NCBI GenBank assembly: GCA_963745775.1 | Contig: CAVUYY010000001.1 | Coordinates: 62,001 to 126,000, forward strand | DNA: 64,000 nt | Direction: 5' to 3' | Source: Gaiellasilicea sp963745775 | GTDB taxonomy: Bacteria; Actinomycetota; Thermoleophilia; Gaiellales; Gaiellaceae | Shown here: in pieces, positions 7,236 through 15,733 of the stretch | Position numbering within the stretch: position 1 is the stretch's first letter | How the letters are laid out: each line of letters starts with the position of its first letter | The notes under the pieces: generated by a model | Told to the model about the DNA's origin: nothing | The model's input: only the letters and a program-made list of their open reading frames with translations | Databases searched by the model: none | Made by a program: the position numbers and the translations under genes

Positions 7236-9920
7236 GTGAGCTCGTCGCCTGCACTGGACGGATCGACGCTTTCGCATCTCCGCGGACTGCTCGAGCTGCT
7301 CCGACTCCAGCATCAGGAGCACGAGGCAGCCACGCTGTTCGAGCGAATCGCCTCGATCCTGGGCGAGAGCCTCGGGTTTCGCGCGGCGGTCGTCAATCTC
7401 TACCGGCCGCGCTGGGACGACTTCGAGGTGGTGGCCGTGCACGGCAGCGCCGACGCGCGCGAGCTCCTGCTCGGGACGACCTCGGGGCTCTCGGCCTGGA
7501 CGCCGATGCTCGAGGAGCGCTTTCGGCGCGGCGGCGTCTACTTCATCCCGCACGGCGAGCTCGACTGGAGCGAGCTCGGACCCGTCTACCTCCCGCCGCT
7601 CGTTCCGTCGGAGGGTCGGAACGCCTGGCATCCGGAGGACGGGCTGATCGCCCCGATGCTCGGGTCGGACGGCGCGCTGCTCGGGATCCTCTCCGTCGAC
7701 GAGCCTGAATCGGGCGAGGTGCCCGGCGACGACGAGCTCGAGCTGCTCGGCACGGTGGCCGCGCACGTGGGGCTTGCGATCGAGGCGGCACAGGCGACGG
7801 CGGCCGCCGCGCGCGACCGCGCGTCGCTCGTCAACCTGCTCGAGGTCTCGGCGCGGCTGACCGAGCTCGAGACCGTCGAGTCGGTGCTCGGCGCGGTCAC
7901 GCGGGGGATCCAGCAGGCACTCGGCTTCGAGAAGGTCGTCGCCGCCACCTCCGACGGTGCCGGCGGGTTCGTGCCGCGCGGTGCTGCGGGCTGGAGCCTG
8001 ACCGATCCCGCGCTCGACTTCTCGATCGGCACGTCCGAGGCGCGGGCTCTCCTCGATCCCGACTACGAGATCGAGGGCTGCTTCCTCCTGCCGCGCGAGG
8101 TCGCCGTCACCCACGCGCCGAGGCACTCGAGCTACGCGTCGGTTCGCAACGGCCTCGGGCCACGAGCCTGGAACCGGCACTGGCTGATCGTGCCGCTCCT
8201 CGACAGTCGAGGCGAGTTTCTCGGCTTCATCTGGGCCGACGACCCCGAGGACTCGCTCCTGCCGTCGCGCGAGCGGCTCCAGGCGCTCCGCACCTTCGCG
8301 AACCAGGCCAGCGCGGCGCTTCGCGCGGCCGCCGACCTGGAGACCCTGACGCGCCGAAACGCGGAGCTCGCGGCGCTCCACCGCACGACGATCGACCTGC
8401 TCGACCGGCTCGAGCTCGACAGCGTGCTCGAATCGATCGTCGACAGCGCCCGCGCGCTACTCGGCACGAAGCACGGCTACCTGTATCTCGTCGACGAGCA
8501 GGAGGCCTCGTTGCAGCTCCGAGTGCGGCTCGGGATGTTCGAGCGCTGGCCGGTCGGCGTGATCATGCGCGGCGACGGAGTTGCGGGCCGAGTCTGGGAC
8601 ACCGGCGCCTCGCTCGCGGTCGACGACTACGCGTGCTGGGAGGGCCGCCTCCCGCAGTACGACGCAGCGGGCTTTCACGCGGTGCTCGGAGTTCCGCTTC
8701 GCGCGGGCGGGGTCGTGAAGGGGGTGCTCGGGCTCGCGTACGAGGAGCCCACGCGGTCGTTCGGGAGCGGCGAGGTGGCGCTGCTCGAGCGCTTCGCCCA
8801 GCTCGCCTCGCTGGCCCTCGAGAACGCGGGCCTCTACGCGGAGCTCCAGCGCAGCGAGGAGATGTACCGGCGCGTGCTCGAGAACTCGCACGATCTGATC
8901 TCGCTGATCGACCTCGAGGGCAGGATCACCTACGCGAACGCCGCCCACGAGCACGTGCTTGGCTACCCGGTCGACGAGCTCGTCGGGATGCACGCGGCCG
9001 AGCTCGCCGATCCCGACGATCCACCGATGGCGCTCGTCGGTGAGCAACCGTCCCTGCCGGTCCGGCGGATCCGGTGCAAGAACGGCTCCTGGGCGATCCT
9101 CGAGGGCTCGACCGTCCTGCTCCGCGACGCGGCCGGCAAGCCGGAGCTGACGCTGGCCTTCGCGCGCGACGTCAGCGAGCGGGAGCGGATCGCGGAGCAG
9201 CTCCGCCAGGCCCAGAAGATGGAGTCGATCGGCCGGCTCGCGGGTGGGATCGCGCACGACTTCAACAATCTCCTGACCGCGATCGGCGGCTATGCGGAGC
9301 TCGGCGCGCTCGAGCTCGACACCGGCGAGATCGAGCCCGCACGCGAGAGCATCGTCCAGATCCAGCGTGCGTCCGGGCGCGCCGCCGAGCTCACCTCACA
9401 GCTCCTCGCCTTCAGCCGCAAGCAGGTGCTGCACACCCGCGAGCTCGACCTGAACGAGGTGATCTCGGGCATGACCTCGATGCTCGCGCGGTTGCTCGGG
9501 GACGACATCGTCCTCGCCTCGGAGCTGGACGCCGAGCTCGAACCCGTGCTCGCGGATCCGTCGCAGGTCGAGCAGGTGCTCCTCAACCTCGCGATCAATG
9601 CCCGCGACGCGATGCCCGAAGGCGGGATCCTCTCGATCCGGACGGCCAACGTCGAGCTGACGGCCGAGGAGGCGCACCACGAGCTCGAGCCGGGCTCCTA
9701 CGTGACGCTGATCGTGGGCGACACCGGGGTCGGAATGGAGCCGGCGCTGACCGAGCGGATCTTCGAGCCGTTCTTCACGACGAAGAACGTGGGCGAGGGC
9801 ACCGGCCTCGGGCTCGCGACGGTGCACGGGATCGTTAGTCAGAGCGGCGGCTCGATCCGGGTGCAGTCCGATCCCGGCTGCGGCACGTCGTTCACCGTCT
9901 GCCTCCCGCGCGCCGCCTAG
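7236..9920 (+). CDS. Multi-GAF, PAS sensor histidine kinase
   Basis: An 894-residue soluble sensor kinase with no clear membrane segment. Order: three GAF-like domains (about 20-185, 205-370 and 385-545), a PAS domain (about 550-670, with SLIDLEGRITYANAA), a HisKA domain with phospho-acceptor His674 in GGIAHDFNNLLTAIGGY, and an HATPase_c domain with NLAINARDAMPEGG (N box), VGDTGVGM (G1) and GTGLGLATV (G2). No receiver domain is attached and no response regulator lies nearby, so the partner is unknown. GTG start 47 bases after xdhA; the two may be cotranscribed. The 3' end overlaps the convergent hydrolase by 4 bases. Confidence 0.92.
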   Translation: MSSSPALDGSTLSHLRGLLELLRLQHQEHEAATLFERIASILGESLGFRAAVVNLYRPRWDDFEVVAVHGSADARELLLGTTSGLSAWTPMLEERFRRGGVYFIPHGELDWSELGPVYLPPLVPSEGRNAWHPEDGLIAPMLGSDGALLGILSVDEPESGEVPGDDELELLGTVAAHVGLAIEAAQATAAAARDRASLVNLLEVSARLTELETVESVLGAVTRGIQQALGFEKVVAATSDGAGGFVPRGAAGWSLTDPALDFSIGTSEARALLDPDYEIEGCFLLPREVAVTHAPRHSSYASVRNGLGPRAWNRHWLIVPLLDSRGEFLGFIWADDPEDSLLPSRERLQALRTFANQASAALRAAADLETLTRRNAELAALHRTTIDLLDRLELDSVLESIVDSARALLGTKHGYLYLVDEQEASLQLRVRLGMFERWPVGVIMRGDGVAGRVWDTGASLAVDDYACWEGRLPQYDAAGFHAVLGVPLRAGGVVKGVLGLAYEEPTRSFGSGEVALLERFAQLASLALENAGLYAELQRSEEMYRRVLENSHDLISLIDLEGRITYANAAHEHVLGYPVDELVGMHAAELADPDDPPMALVGEQPSLPVRRIRCKNGSWAILEGSTVLLRDAAGKPELTLAFARDVSERERIAEQLRQAQKMESIGRLAGGIAHDFNNLLTAIGGYAELGALELDTGEIEPARESIVQIQRASGRAAELTSQLLAFSRKQVLHTRELDLNEVISGMTSMLARLLGDDIVLASELDAELEPVLADPSQVEQVLLNLAINARDAMPEGGILSIRTANVELTAEEAHHELEPGSYVTLIVGDTGVGMEPALTERIFEPFFTTKNVGEGTGLGLATVHGIVSQSGGSIRVQSDPGCGTSFTVCLPRAA

Positions 9921-10550
9921 CGGACGCTTCGGCTTCGCGGCACGACGGTGAGCAGCCAGGCCCCGATCGCCGCTTCGATCGACTCGAGATCCGTTTTCAG
10001 GCCATGGTCGCCCTGAACCTGCTGAACCGTCCGCAGGCGCGCCGAGGGCGGCATGCCGAACCGGTCGCGGACACCTTGCACCACGAGCAGCGGGGACCGA
10101 GACCGCCTCGAGCTCGTGCAGCCGGCTCGGTGTCGCGCTCGATCCGGCGCGGGGCGGAGGCTGCAGCGGGAACGCGAGGCAGAGCACGCCGACCGCACGG
10201 GTTGTCGCCGCGGTGCGGCACGCCACGCGCGCGCCCGACGAGCGGCCGCCGACGACGAGCCGCAGCCCCTGCAGCTCGCCTGCGCGCAGCTCGTCGATCA
10301 CATCGATCCAGGCGGCGTCGAGCTGGTGAGCGGGAGCAGGCGAGCGCCGGCCGGCGACGCGGTAGGGCTGCTCGACGAGCGCGACGCTGACGCCGACTGC
10401 GAGCGCGGCAGCCGTCGCGGCGAGCAGATCCGGGGCGCTCACTCCGCCGCCGGCCCCGTGCCCGAGCACGAGCGCGGCGCACGGCGCCTCCGCCGGATGC
10501 AGGTGCACGTTCGCCTGTCCGTGACGCGTCTCGACCGTCAGCGGGGTCAT
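9917..10550 (-). CDS. Small alpha/beta hydrolase, Tex30/KANL3-like (frameshifted)
   Basis: Starts at ATG 10550 and contains VLGHGAGGG (oxyanion region) and LVVGGRSSGARVA, with the nucleophile Ser in GGRSSG. This resembles the dienelactone-hydrolase-like Tex30/KANL3 group, usually about 210 residues. A one-base insertion at the G run 10092-10095 shifts the frame. Downstream the correct reading resumes as PLLVVQGVRDRFGMPP, which supplies the acid residue, and runs to 9917 with the expected His in GDHGLK. Start and preceding stop overlap as TGATG. Substrate unknown. Likely intact in the organism. Confidence 0.75.
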
Positions 10551-11005
10551 CAGCTCTTGTAGAGCGAGAGCCCGGCGCCGATCCCGAGCAGGGCGACACC
10601 GAGCGCCCGCGGCCAGGTCAGCGCCACCTCGTCGACGCCGAAGAGCCCGAAGCGGTCGATCACGACGCCCATCGCGAGCTGGCCTGCGATCAGGAGCCCG
10701 ATCGTCGCGGTCGCGCCGAGCCTCGGCGCGCAGACCGTGATCGAGAAGACGACGAGCACGCCCATCCCGCCGCCGCCGAGCCAGAACCACCACGGCGAGC
10801 GGAAGGCCCCGCCGAGCTCCCCGAGACCCTGGCGCAGCGCGAGCAGGAGCAGCGAGGCGAGCAGCGTCGAGAACGCGAGGTTCGCGACGAGCGCCTCGAT
10901 CGAGCCGATCCGCTCGCCGAAACGGCCCATCACGGCCACCTGGATCGAGCCGGCGACGCCCGCGACGAGCGCCAGCGCCACCACTGCAGCCGTTGCTCCC
11001 GACAC
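10550..11005 (-). CDS. DMT-superfamily small membrane transporter (DUF606/YdcZ-like)
   Basis: A 151-residue membrane protein with about five hydrophobic helices (VVALALVAGVAGSIQVAVMG, ALVANLAFSTLLASLLLLAL, PWWFWLGGGGMGVLVVFSI, TIGLLIAGQLAMGVVIDRFG and a last helix ending LSLYKS). Length and the glycine-rich pattern match the DUF606/YdcZ half-size transporters. Its stop overlaps the start of the downstream hydrolase by one base, so the two are cotranscribed. Substrate not deducible. Confidence 0.75.
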   Translation of the reverse strand: MSGATAAVVALALVAGVAGSIQVAVMGRFGERIGSIEALVANLAFSTLLASLLLLALRQGLGELGGAFRSPWWFWLGGGGMGVLVVFSITVCAPRLGATATIGLLIAGQLAMGVVIDRFGLFGVDEVALTWPRALGVALLGIGAGLSLYKS

Positions 11006-11054
11006 GGGCGCAAGCTATACGCTCCCGCCGTCCTCGACCCGAAGGGAGTCCACG

Positions 11055-11336
11055 ATGGTGAGAATGGTCGTCCTCTACGAGCGTGAGGTAGACCCCGACC
11101 GATACCGGCGGCATGTCGACGAGTTCGTGAGCAAGGTCGACTGTCAAGCCTTCCGCCACGGAAAGGCGTTCGGATCACCGTTCGACAAACCCGCCTTCGC
11201 GTACTACGCCGAATTCGAGTGGGCCGACATGGACGCGTTCAAGGCGACCGCCGGCTCGGAAGCGTTCGCGGCGAGCGGGAAGGACGCAATGGAGATGGGA
11301 ATCCCCTTCACGGCGACCTTCGTCGAGCTGCGCTAG
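11055..11336 (+). CDS. EthD-domain protein
   Basis: A 93-residue dimeric alpha-beta-barrel protein: MVRMVVLYEREVDPDRYRRH, then a lysine and acidic stretch, and the C-terminal FTATFVELR strand. This matches the EthD family, small proteins often found beside degradation genes. ATG 11055 is preceded by GGGAG at about 8 bases. It sits 2 bases before the enoyl-CoA hydratase gene, so both probably form an operon for catabolism of an acyl-CoA or aromatic compound. Exact role unknown. Confidence 0.8.
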   Translation: MVRMVVLYEREVDPDRYRRHVDEFVSKVDCQAFRHGKAFGSPFDKPAFAYYAEFEWADMDAFKATAGSEAFAASGKDAMEMGIPFTATFVELR

Positions 11337-11338
11337 AA

Positions 11339-12151
11339 GTGGCGGAGCCGAAGCAGCCGACGCCGCTCTCGCCCGACGAGCTCGGCTTCGAGACGATCGT
11401 CTACGAGAAGGCGGGCAACCGGGCCACCGTGACGCTGAACCGGCCCGAGGTCCTGAACGCCTTCGACTTCCAGATGCTGCGCGAGCTCGCGCGGGCGTTC
11501 GAGGACTCCTCCTGGGACGACGAGATCCGCGTCGTCGTCGTCACCGGCGCGGGCCGCGCCTTCTGCGTCGGCGCCGACCTCCGCACCTGGGGCGAGGACC
11601 TGCTCGGCAACTCCCGCGCGTACTGGAAGTGGTTCGGCGCCTTCAAGGACATGCACGACCGGCTGCGCGAGATCGGGAAGCCGACGATCGCGCGCTGCCA
11701 GGGGATCGCCGTCGGCGGCGGCAACGAGCTCCAGATGGGCTGCGACCTGACCGTGATGGTCGAGGACGCGTTCATCCGCCACGTCGGGCTCGAGCACGGC
11801 TCCGTCCCGGCGGGCGGCGCGACCCAGTGGCTCCCGATCATGGTCGGCGACCGGCGCGCCCGCGAGATCATCCTGCTCTGCGAGGAGATTCCCGCTCCGC
11901 AGGCCGCCGAGTGGGGGCTGATCAACCGCGCGGTTCCGGCCGCCGAGCTCGACGGCGTCGTCGACGACTGGGTCGAGAAGCTGGCGCGCAAGCTGCCCGA
12001 GACGACGCGCTACGCGAAGCAGCAGCTGAACTGGTGGCGCGACGTCTCCTGGCACGAGACGGTCGGCCACGCGCGCGACTGGCTCTCGATGTCGATGCTC
12101 GGCGACGAGGCCCAGGGCGCGGTCCGCGCCTTCCTCGACCGCGAGAAGTAG
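11339..12151 (+). CDS. Enoyl-CoA hydratase/isomerase family protein
   Basis: A 270-residue crotonase-fold enzyme. The CoA and oxyanion-hole segments are VVTGAGRAFCVGADLRTWG and IAVGGGNELQMGCDLTV, followed by HVGLEHGSVPAGGATQWLP. The second Gly-rich loop and the SVPAGG segment recall BadI-like ring-cleaving hydrolases as well as plain hydratases, so the reaction is uncertain. GTG start at 11339 right after the EthD stop. It overlaps the GNAT gene by one base. It may serve the aromatic acyl-CoA degradation implied by paaG and paaABCD nearby. Confidence 0.85.
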   Translation: MAEPKQPTPLSPDELGFETIVYEKAGNRATVTLNRPEVLNAFDFQMLRELARAFEDSSWDDEIRVVVVTGAGRAFCVGADLRTWGEDLLGNSRAYWKWFGAFKDMHDRLREIGKPTIARCQGIAVGGGNELQMGCDLTVMVEDAFIRHVGLEHGSVPAGGATQWLPIMVGDRRAREIILLCEEIPAPQAAEWGLINRAVPAAELDGVVDDWVEKLARKLPETTRYAKQQLNWWRDVSWHETVGHARDWLSMSMLGDEAQGAVRAFLDREK

Positions 12152-12674
12152 TGGAGCTGCGGACGAAGCGGCTCGTCCTGCGGCCGGTGACGGAGGACGA
12201 CTGGACGACATGCTCGCGATCCGGAACGAGCCCGAGCGTCGTCGCGACGACCTCGACCACGGCGAGCCGCTTCCCCGCGAGCAGATGGCGGGCCAGCTCG
12301 AGCGCCGGGTCGAGTCTGGCGCGACGCGCGGGCTCGGCTCGTGGCTGATCCTGCTCGACGGCGAGCCGGCGGGCTTCGTCGAGGTGGCGCCGATCGGCGA
12401 GGGCAGCGGCGTCGATCCGGACGAGATCGAGCTCGGGGTCGTCGTCCATCCCGACCACTGGGGCAAGGGGTTCGCGGGCGAGGCCGGGCTCGCGGTCGCC
12501 GCCGATCTCTTCGAGCGGGTCGGGCTCGAGCGGGTCTACGCCGGCGTCGATCCCGAGAACGCGAAGTCGTTGCGCGTCGTCGCGAAGGCGCCGGGTGTGC
12601 GCAAGCTCGACGACGAGCTCTACGAGCTGACTGCGGCCGACTTTGCGGCGCTGCGCGCGCCGGACGTGGGTTAG
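12151..12674 (+). CDS. GNAT family N-acetyltransferase (frameshifted)
   Basis: Opens at GTG 12151 with VELRTKRLVLRPVTEDDW, the classic first strand of RimJ/RimL-type acetyltransferases. A missing G at about 12202 (TGGACGACATG where TGG-GAC-GAC-ATG is expected) moves the rest into the frame starting at 12210. It then reads MLAIRNEPE and continues through the acetyl-CoA loop region VVHPDHWGKGFAGEAG and GLERVYAGVDPENAKSLRV to the stop at 12674. About 174 residues when repaired. Substrate unknown; likely a sequence error. Confidence 0.75.
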
Positions 12675-12683
12675 GCTCGGCGC

Positions 12684-13454
12684 ATGTCCGAGGTGCTGAC
12701 GGAGCGGGACGGTGCCGTCCTCACGATCACCCTGAATCGGCCGGAGGTGTTCAACGCCTTCAATGCCGCCCTGCACGCGGCGCTCTTTGCCGCGCTCGAG
12801 GAGGCGGCGGCGCCGGAGGTCCGCGCGGTCGTGGTCACGGGCGCGGGGCGCGGCTTCTGCGCGGGCCAGGATCTGAGGGAGTTTCAGGAGGCGCCGGGCT
12901 CCATCCGCGATCGCCTCGAGCAGACCTACCACCCGAACATCCGCGCGATCCGCGCGCTCGAGAAGCCGGTCCTCGCCGCCGTCAACGGCCCGTGCGCAGG
13001 CGCGGGGCTCTCGCTGGCTTCGGCCTGCGACATCCGGATCGCCTCGGACGCCGCGACGTTCGTCCCGGGCTTCGTCGGGATCGGCCTGATTCCCGACTCG
13101 GGCGGCTCGTTCTTCATCCACCGCCTGCTCGGGTTCGCGCGCGCGTTCGAGTGGATGAGCTCGAACCGGAAGCTGACGGCGGCGGAGGCGCACGCCTGGG
13201 GCCTCGTCTCGGAGGTCGTCCCAGCCGACGAGCTCGCGGCGCGCGCCGCCGAGCTCGCCGCCACGTGGGCGGCGGCGCCGACTCGCGCGATCGGGATGAC
13301 CAAGCGGCTCTTCGACCACGCCTACGACGCCTCACTCGAGGAGCAGCTCGCGCTCGAGGCGGAGCTCCAAGGCGCCGCGACCGAGAGCGCCGACTTCGCC
13401 GAGGGCGTGACCGCCTTCCTGGAGAAGCGCCCGCCGAGCTTCACCGGCACGTAG
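12684..13454 (+). CDS. paaG: Enoyl-CoA hydratase/isomerase, probable 1,2-epoxyphenylacetyl-CoA isomerase
   Basis: A 256-residue crotonase-fold protein. It shows TGAGRGFCAGQDLREF (the CAGQDL variant typical of PaaG), GPCAGAGLSLASACDIRIAS, and the catalytic Asp in GLIPDSGGSFF. PaaG rearranges ring-1,2-epoxyphenylacetyl-CoA to the oxepin-CoA, the step after the PaaABC(E) monooxygenase encoded at 15.7-18 kb, which supports the specific call. ATG start at 12684. A hairpin at 13457-13486 probably ends the transcript. Confidence 0.82.
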   Translation: MSEVLTERDGAVLTITLNRPEVFNAFNAALHAALFAALEEAAAPEVRAVVVTGAGRGFCAGQDLREFQEAPGSIRDRLEQTYHPNIRAIRALEKPVLAAVNGPCAGAGLSLASACDIRIASDAATFVPGFVGIGLIPDSGGSFFIHRLLGFARAFEWMSSNRKLTAAEAHAWGLVSEVVPADELAARAAELAATWAAAPTRAIGMTKRLFDHAYDASLEEQLALEAELQGAATESADFAEGVTAFLEKRPPSFTGT

Positions 13455-13456
13455 TT

Positions 13457-13486
13457 GGCTCCGGCGGTGGCGAGACCACCGGAGCC
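13457..13486. terminator. Bidirectional hairpin between convergent paaG and SelW-like gene
   Basis: GGCTCC plus GGTGG on the left pair with CCACC plus GGAGCC on the right, giving an 11-bp stem with a 3-base bulge and CGAGA loop. It sits in the 42-base gap between two convergent stop codons. There is no T-tract, so it would be a weak or factor-assisted terminator. Confidence 0.5.
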
Positions 13487-13496
13487 GCAGTGAACT

Positions 13497-13715
13497 CTAC
13501 GTCGTCAGCGTCGCGACGATCTCGGCGTGCTCAGGGAAGCGGCCGCGTTGCTGCTTCGAGAAGACGAGCTCGCCGTCCGAGATCACGTCGAACTGGCTCT
13601 TCAACCCCTCGACGATCGCGGCATCGAGCCCGTTCGCGTTCAACTCGGCCGCGAGACTCGCGGCCCGGACGTCATAGCTCGATCAGGTGGGGCAGTAGTG
13701 AATCTCGACGGCCAC
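13497..13715 (-). CDS. Rdx/SelW-family putative selenoprotein with in-frame UGA (Sec11)
   Basis: Reading from GTG 13715 gives 72 residues if the TGA at 13683-13685 is translated: VAVEIHYCPT, then UGA, then SSYDVRAASLAAEL, and a second half with FDVISDGELVFSKQQ and RGRFPEHAEIV, ending at TAG 13497. The second half is typical of the SelT/W/H (Rdx) thioredoxin-like family, whose redox motif is CxxC or CxxU after a short beta strand. The UGA falls exactly on that second position (C8-P-T-U11). An in-frame TAG lies just upstream of the GTG. A hairpin follows the UGA (separate entry). The gene lies 30 bases after aidB and is likely cotranscribed with it. If the organism lacks Sec machinery, this would be a broken gene. 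Confidence 0.75.
13647..13665 (-). promoter_or_regulatory. Candidate bacterial SECIS hairpin
   Basis: On the minus strand, GGCCGCGA and TCGCGGCC form a perfect 8-bp stem closed by GTC (the next pair is also complementary). The stem starts 17 bases after the UGA at 13683-13685, and the apical loop lies roughly 27 bases after it. Known bacterial SECIS elements lie inside the reading frame just 3' of the UGA, with a loop about 16-37 bases away and a G among the first two loop bases. This hairpin meets all three rules. Folding strength is high partly because of the G+C content, so the call depends on the selenoprotein assignment. Confidence 0.55.
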
Positions 13716-13745
13716 GGCCGCAGCCTAGCCTTCGAGGCCATCGTC

Positions 13746-15302
13746 CTAGAGCTGGGGGCGGTGGCGCTCGACGATCGCGCCGAGCTCGAGCCCGCGCGGG
13801 AGCGTTCCGAAGACGCCGCCTCCGCCGCCGAGCCGCGAGGCGCAGAAGGCGTCCGCGACGGCGGGATCGCCGTGCCGGACGAGCAGCGAGCCCTGGAGCG
13901 CGAGCGCAAGCCGCTCGACAAGGCGGCGCGCGCGCAGCTCGGCGTCGTCCGGATCGGCCAGCTCGTCCTTCAGCTCGGCGACCGCGCGATCGAGCCGCGC
14001 GTCCGCGCCGGCGGCGAGCTCGACCTCGGCGAGGAAGGCGGCGACCGATTCCGGCTCCCGCCCGACCGCGCGCAGGACGTCGAGCGCGTTCACGTTCCCA
14101 GAGCCCTCCCAGATCGAGTTCAGCGGGCTCTCGCGGAAGAGCCGCGGCAGCTGCGACTCCTCGACGTAACCGTTCCCGCCCAGGCACTCGAGCGCCTCGG
14201 CAACGAGTGGCGGCGTCCGCTTGCACACCCAGAACTTGGCGACCGCCGTCGCGAGCCGGCGGAACGCGTGATCGTCCTCGTCGAAGGCGCGGGCGAGTCG
14301 CAGCGCCGTCGCCGTCGCGGCCTCGGACTCGACGCAGAGGTCGGCGAGCACGTTCTCCATCAGCGGCTGCTCGACGAGCAGGCGGCCGAAGGCAGATCGG
14401 TGCGCTGCGTGGTGGGTTGCCTCCGCGACGGCCCGCCGCATCAGACGCCGTCGAGCCGAGCACGCAGTCGAGCCGCGTGTGCACGACCATCTCGATGATC
14501 GTCTGGATCCCGCGACCCTCCTCGCCCACGAGCCGCGCCTCTGCGCCCTCGAGCCGGATCTCCGCGGACGCGTTGGAGCGGTTCCCGAGCTTGTCCTTCA
14601 GGCGCTCGATCCGGAAGCCCGGCTGTGGCCGCTCGAGCAGGAAGCACGAGAGCCCGGCCGGTGCTTGGGCGAGCACGAGGAACGCGTCGGACATCGGCGC
14701 AGAGCAGAACCACTTGTGCCCGTCGAGCTCCCAGGTCTCGCCGTTCCGCCGCGCTGTCGTCTCGTTCGCGCGGACGTCGGAGCCGCCCTGTCGCTCTGTC
14801 ATCGCCATCCCGCAGAGCGCGCTGCCGTCGTCAGCCTCGGAATCCAGTCAGCTGCCAGCTCGGGCTCTGCGCGCAGCGCCGGCACCGCCGCGAACGTCAT
14901 CGAGAGCGGGCAGCCGACGCCGGCCTCGACCTGGCCGAGCAGCATGAACAGCGCCGCCCGGGCGACGTGCGCGCCCGGCTCCTCGGTCACCCACGGCAGC
15001 GACTGCACCTGCGCATCCAGGCCGAGCCGCAGGAGCGAGTCCCAGGCCGGATGGAACTCGAGCTCGTCGATCCGCTCGCCGTAGCGGTCGTGCGTGCGGA
15101 GCCGCGGCGGATGCTCGTTCGCGAGCCGCCCCCACTCGAGCGGCTCGCCGCCGAGCACGCGTCCGAACGCGGAAACGCGATCCTCGAACGCGCTGCCGCC
15201 CTCGCGCCGCAGCCCCTCGACGAGCGGTCGATCCTGTGCGAAAAGGTCGTAGCCGACAAGAGGTGGCGGCTGGTTCGCCGCTGAGGTGGGAGCGATCGCC
15301 AT
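13746..15302 (-). CDS. aidB: AidB-like acyl-CoA dehydrogenase (two frameshifts)
   Basis: Starts at ATG 15302 (MAIAPTSAANQPPPL) and runs in three frame segments. First, the N-terminal domain with LEWGRLANEHPPRL, FHPAWDSLL and CPLSMTFAA. Second, from about 14810, the segment GMAMTERQGGSDVRANET with DGHKWFCSAPMSDAFLVLA and KLGNRSNASAEI. Third, from about 14445, MRRAVAEATHHAAHRSAFG to SIWEGSGNVNALDVLRAV. This is the AidB branch, a flavoprotein linked to protection from DNA alkylation. Near 14810 roughly 18-20 residues usually found between DWIPRL and ALCGMAM appear to be missing, so this break may be a real deletion and not only a base error. Confidence 0.8.
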
Positions 15303-15347
15303 CGCTCCATTCTGCGGGATTCCCGGGTCGTTGTATGGTCGGGTTAC

Positions 15348-15725
15348 GTGGTCAAGGAGTTCAAGGACTTCATCCTTCGAGGCAACATCGTCGAGCTCGC
15401 GGTCGCCTTCGTGATCGGGCTCGCGTTCGCGGCTCTCGTCAACTCGCTCGTCCAGAACCTGATCCTCCCGATCGTGGCGATGCTGATCGGCAAGCCCGAC
15501 TTCAGCGATCTCACGTTCACGATCAACGACGCGGTCTTCCGCTACGGCGCGTTCATCACCGATGCGATCCAGTTCGTCGCGATCGCCGCGGCCGTTTTCT
15601 TCTTCGTGGTGAAGCCGATGCAGGCGATCATGAAGCGAACGGGCAAGGAGCCGATCGAAGAGGGCATGCCCGACGAGGAGCGCCGCCACCAGGAGCTGCT
15701 CGAAGCGCTACGCGCCGGCCGCTAG
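15348..15725 (+). CDS. mscL: Large-conductance mechanosensitive channel MscL
   Basis: A 125-residue inner-membrane channel that opens on hypo-osmotic shock. The N-terminal amphipathic helix and TM1 are diagnostic (VKEFKDFILRGNIVELAVAF), with TM2 at AIQFVAIAAAVFFFVVKPM and a charged cytoplasmic C-terminal helix (PDEERRHQELLEAL). GTG start at 15348. The gene stands alone: divergent from aidB and convergent with paaD, with 8 bases between stops. Confidence 0.96.
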   Translation: MVKEFKDFILRGNIVELAVAFVIGLAFAALVNSLVQNLILPIVAMLIGKPDFSDLTFTINDAVFRYGAFITDAIQFVAIAAAVFFFVVKPMQAIMKRTGKEPIEEGMPDEERRHQELLEALRAGR

Positions 15726-15733
15726 CCGCTTCC

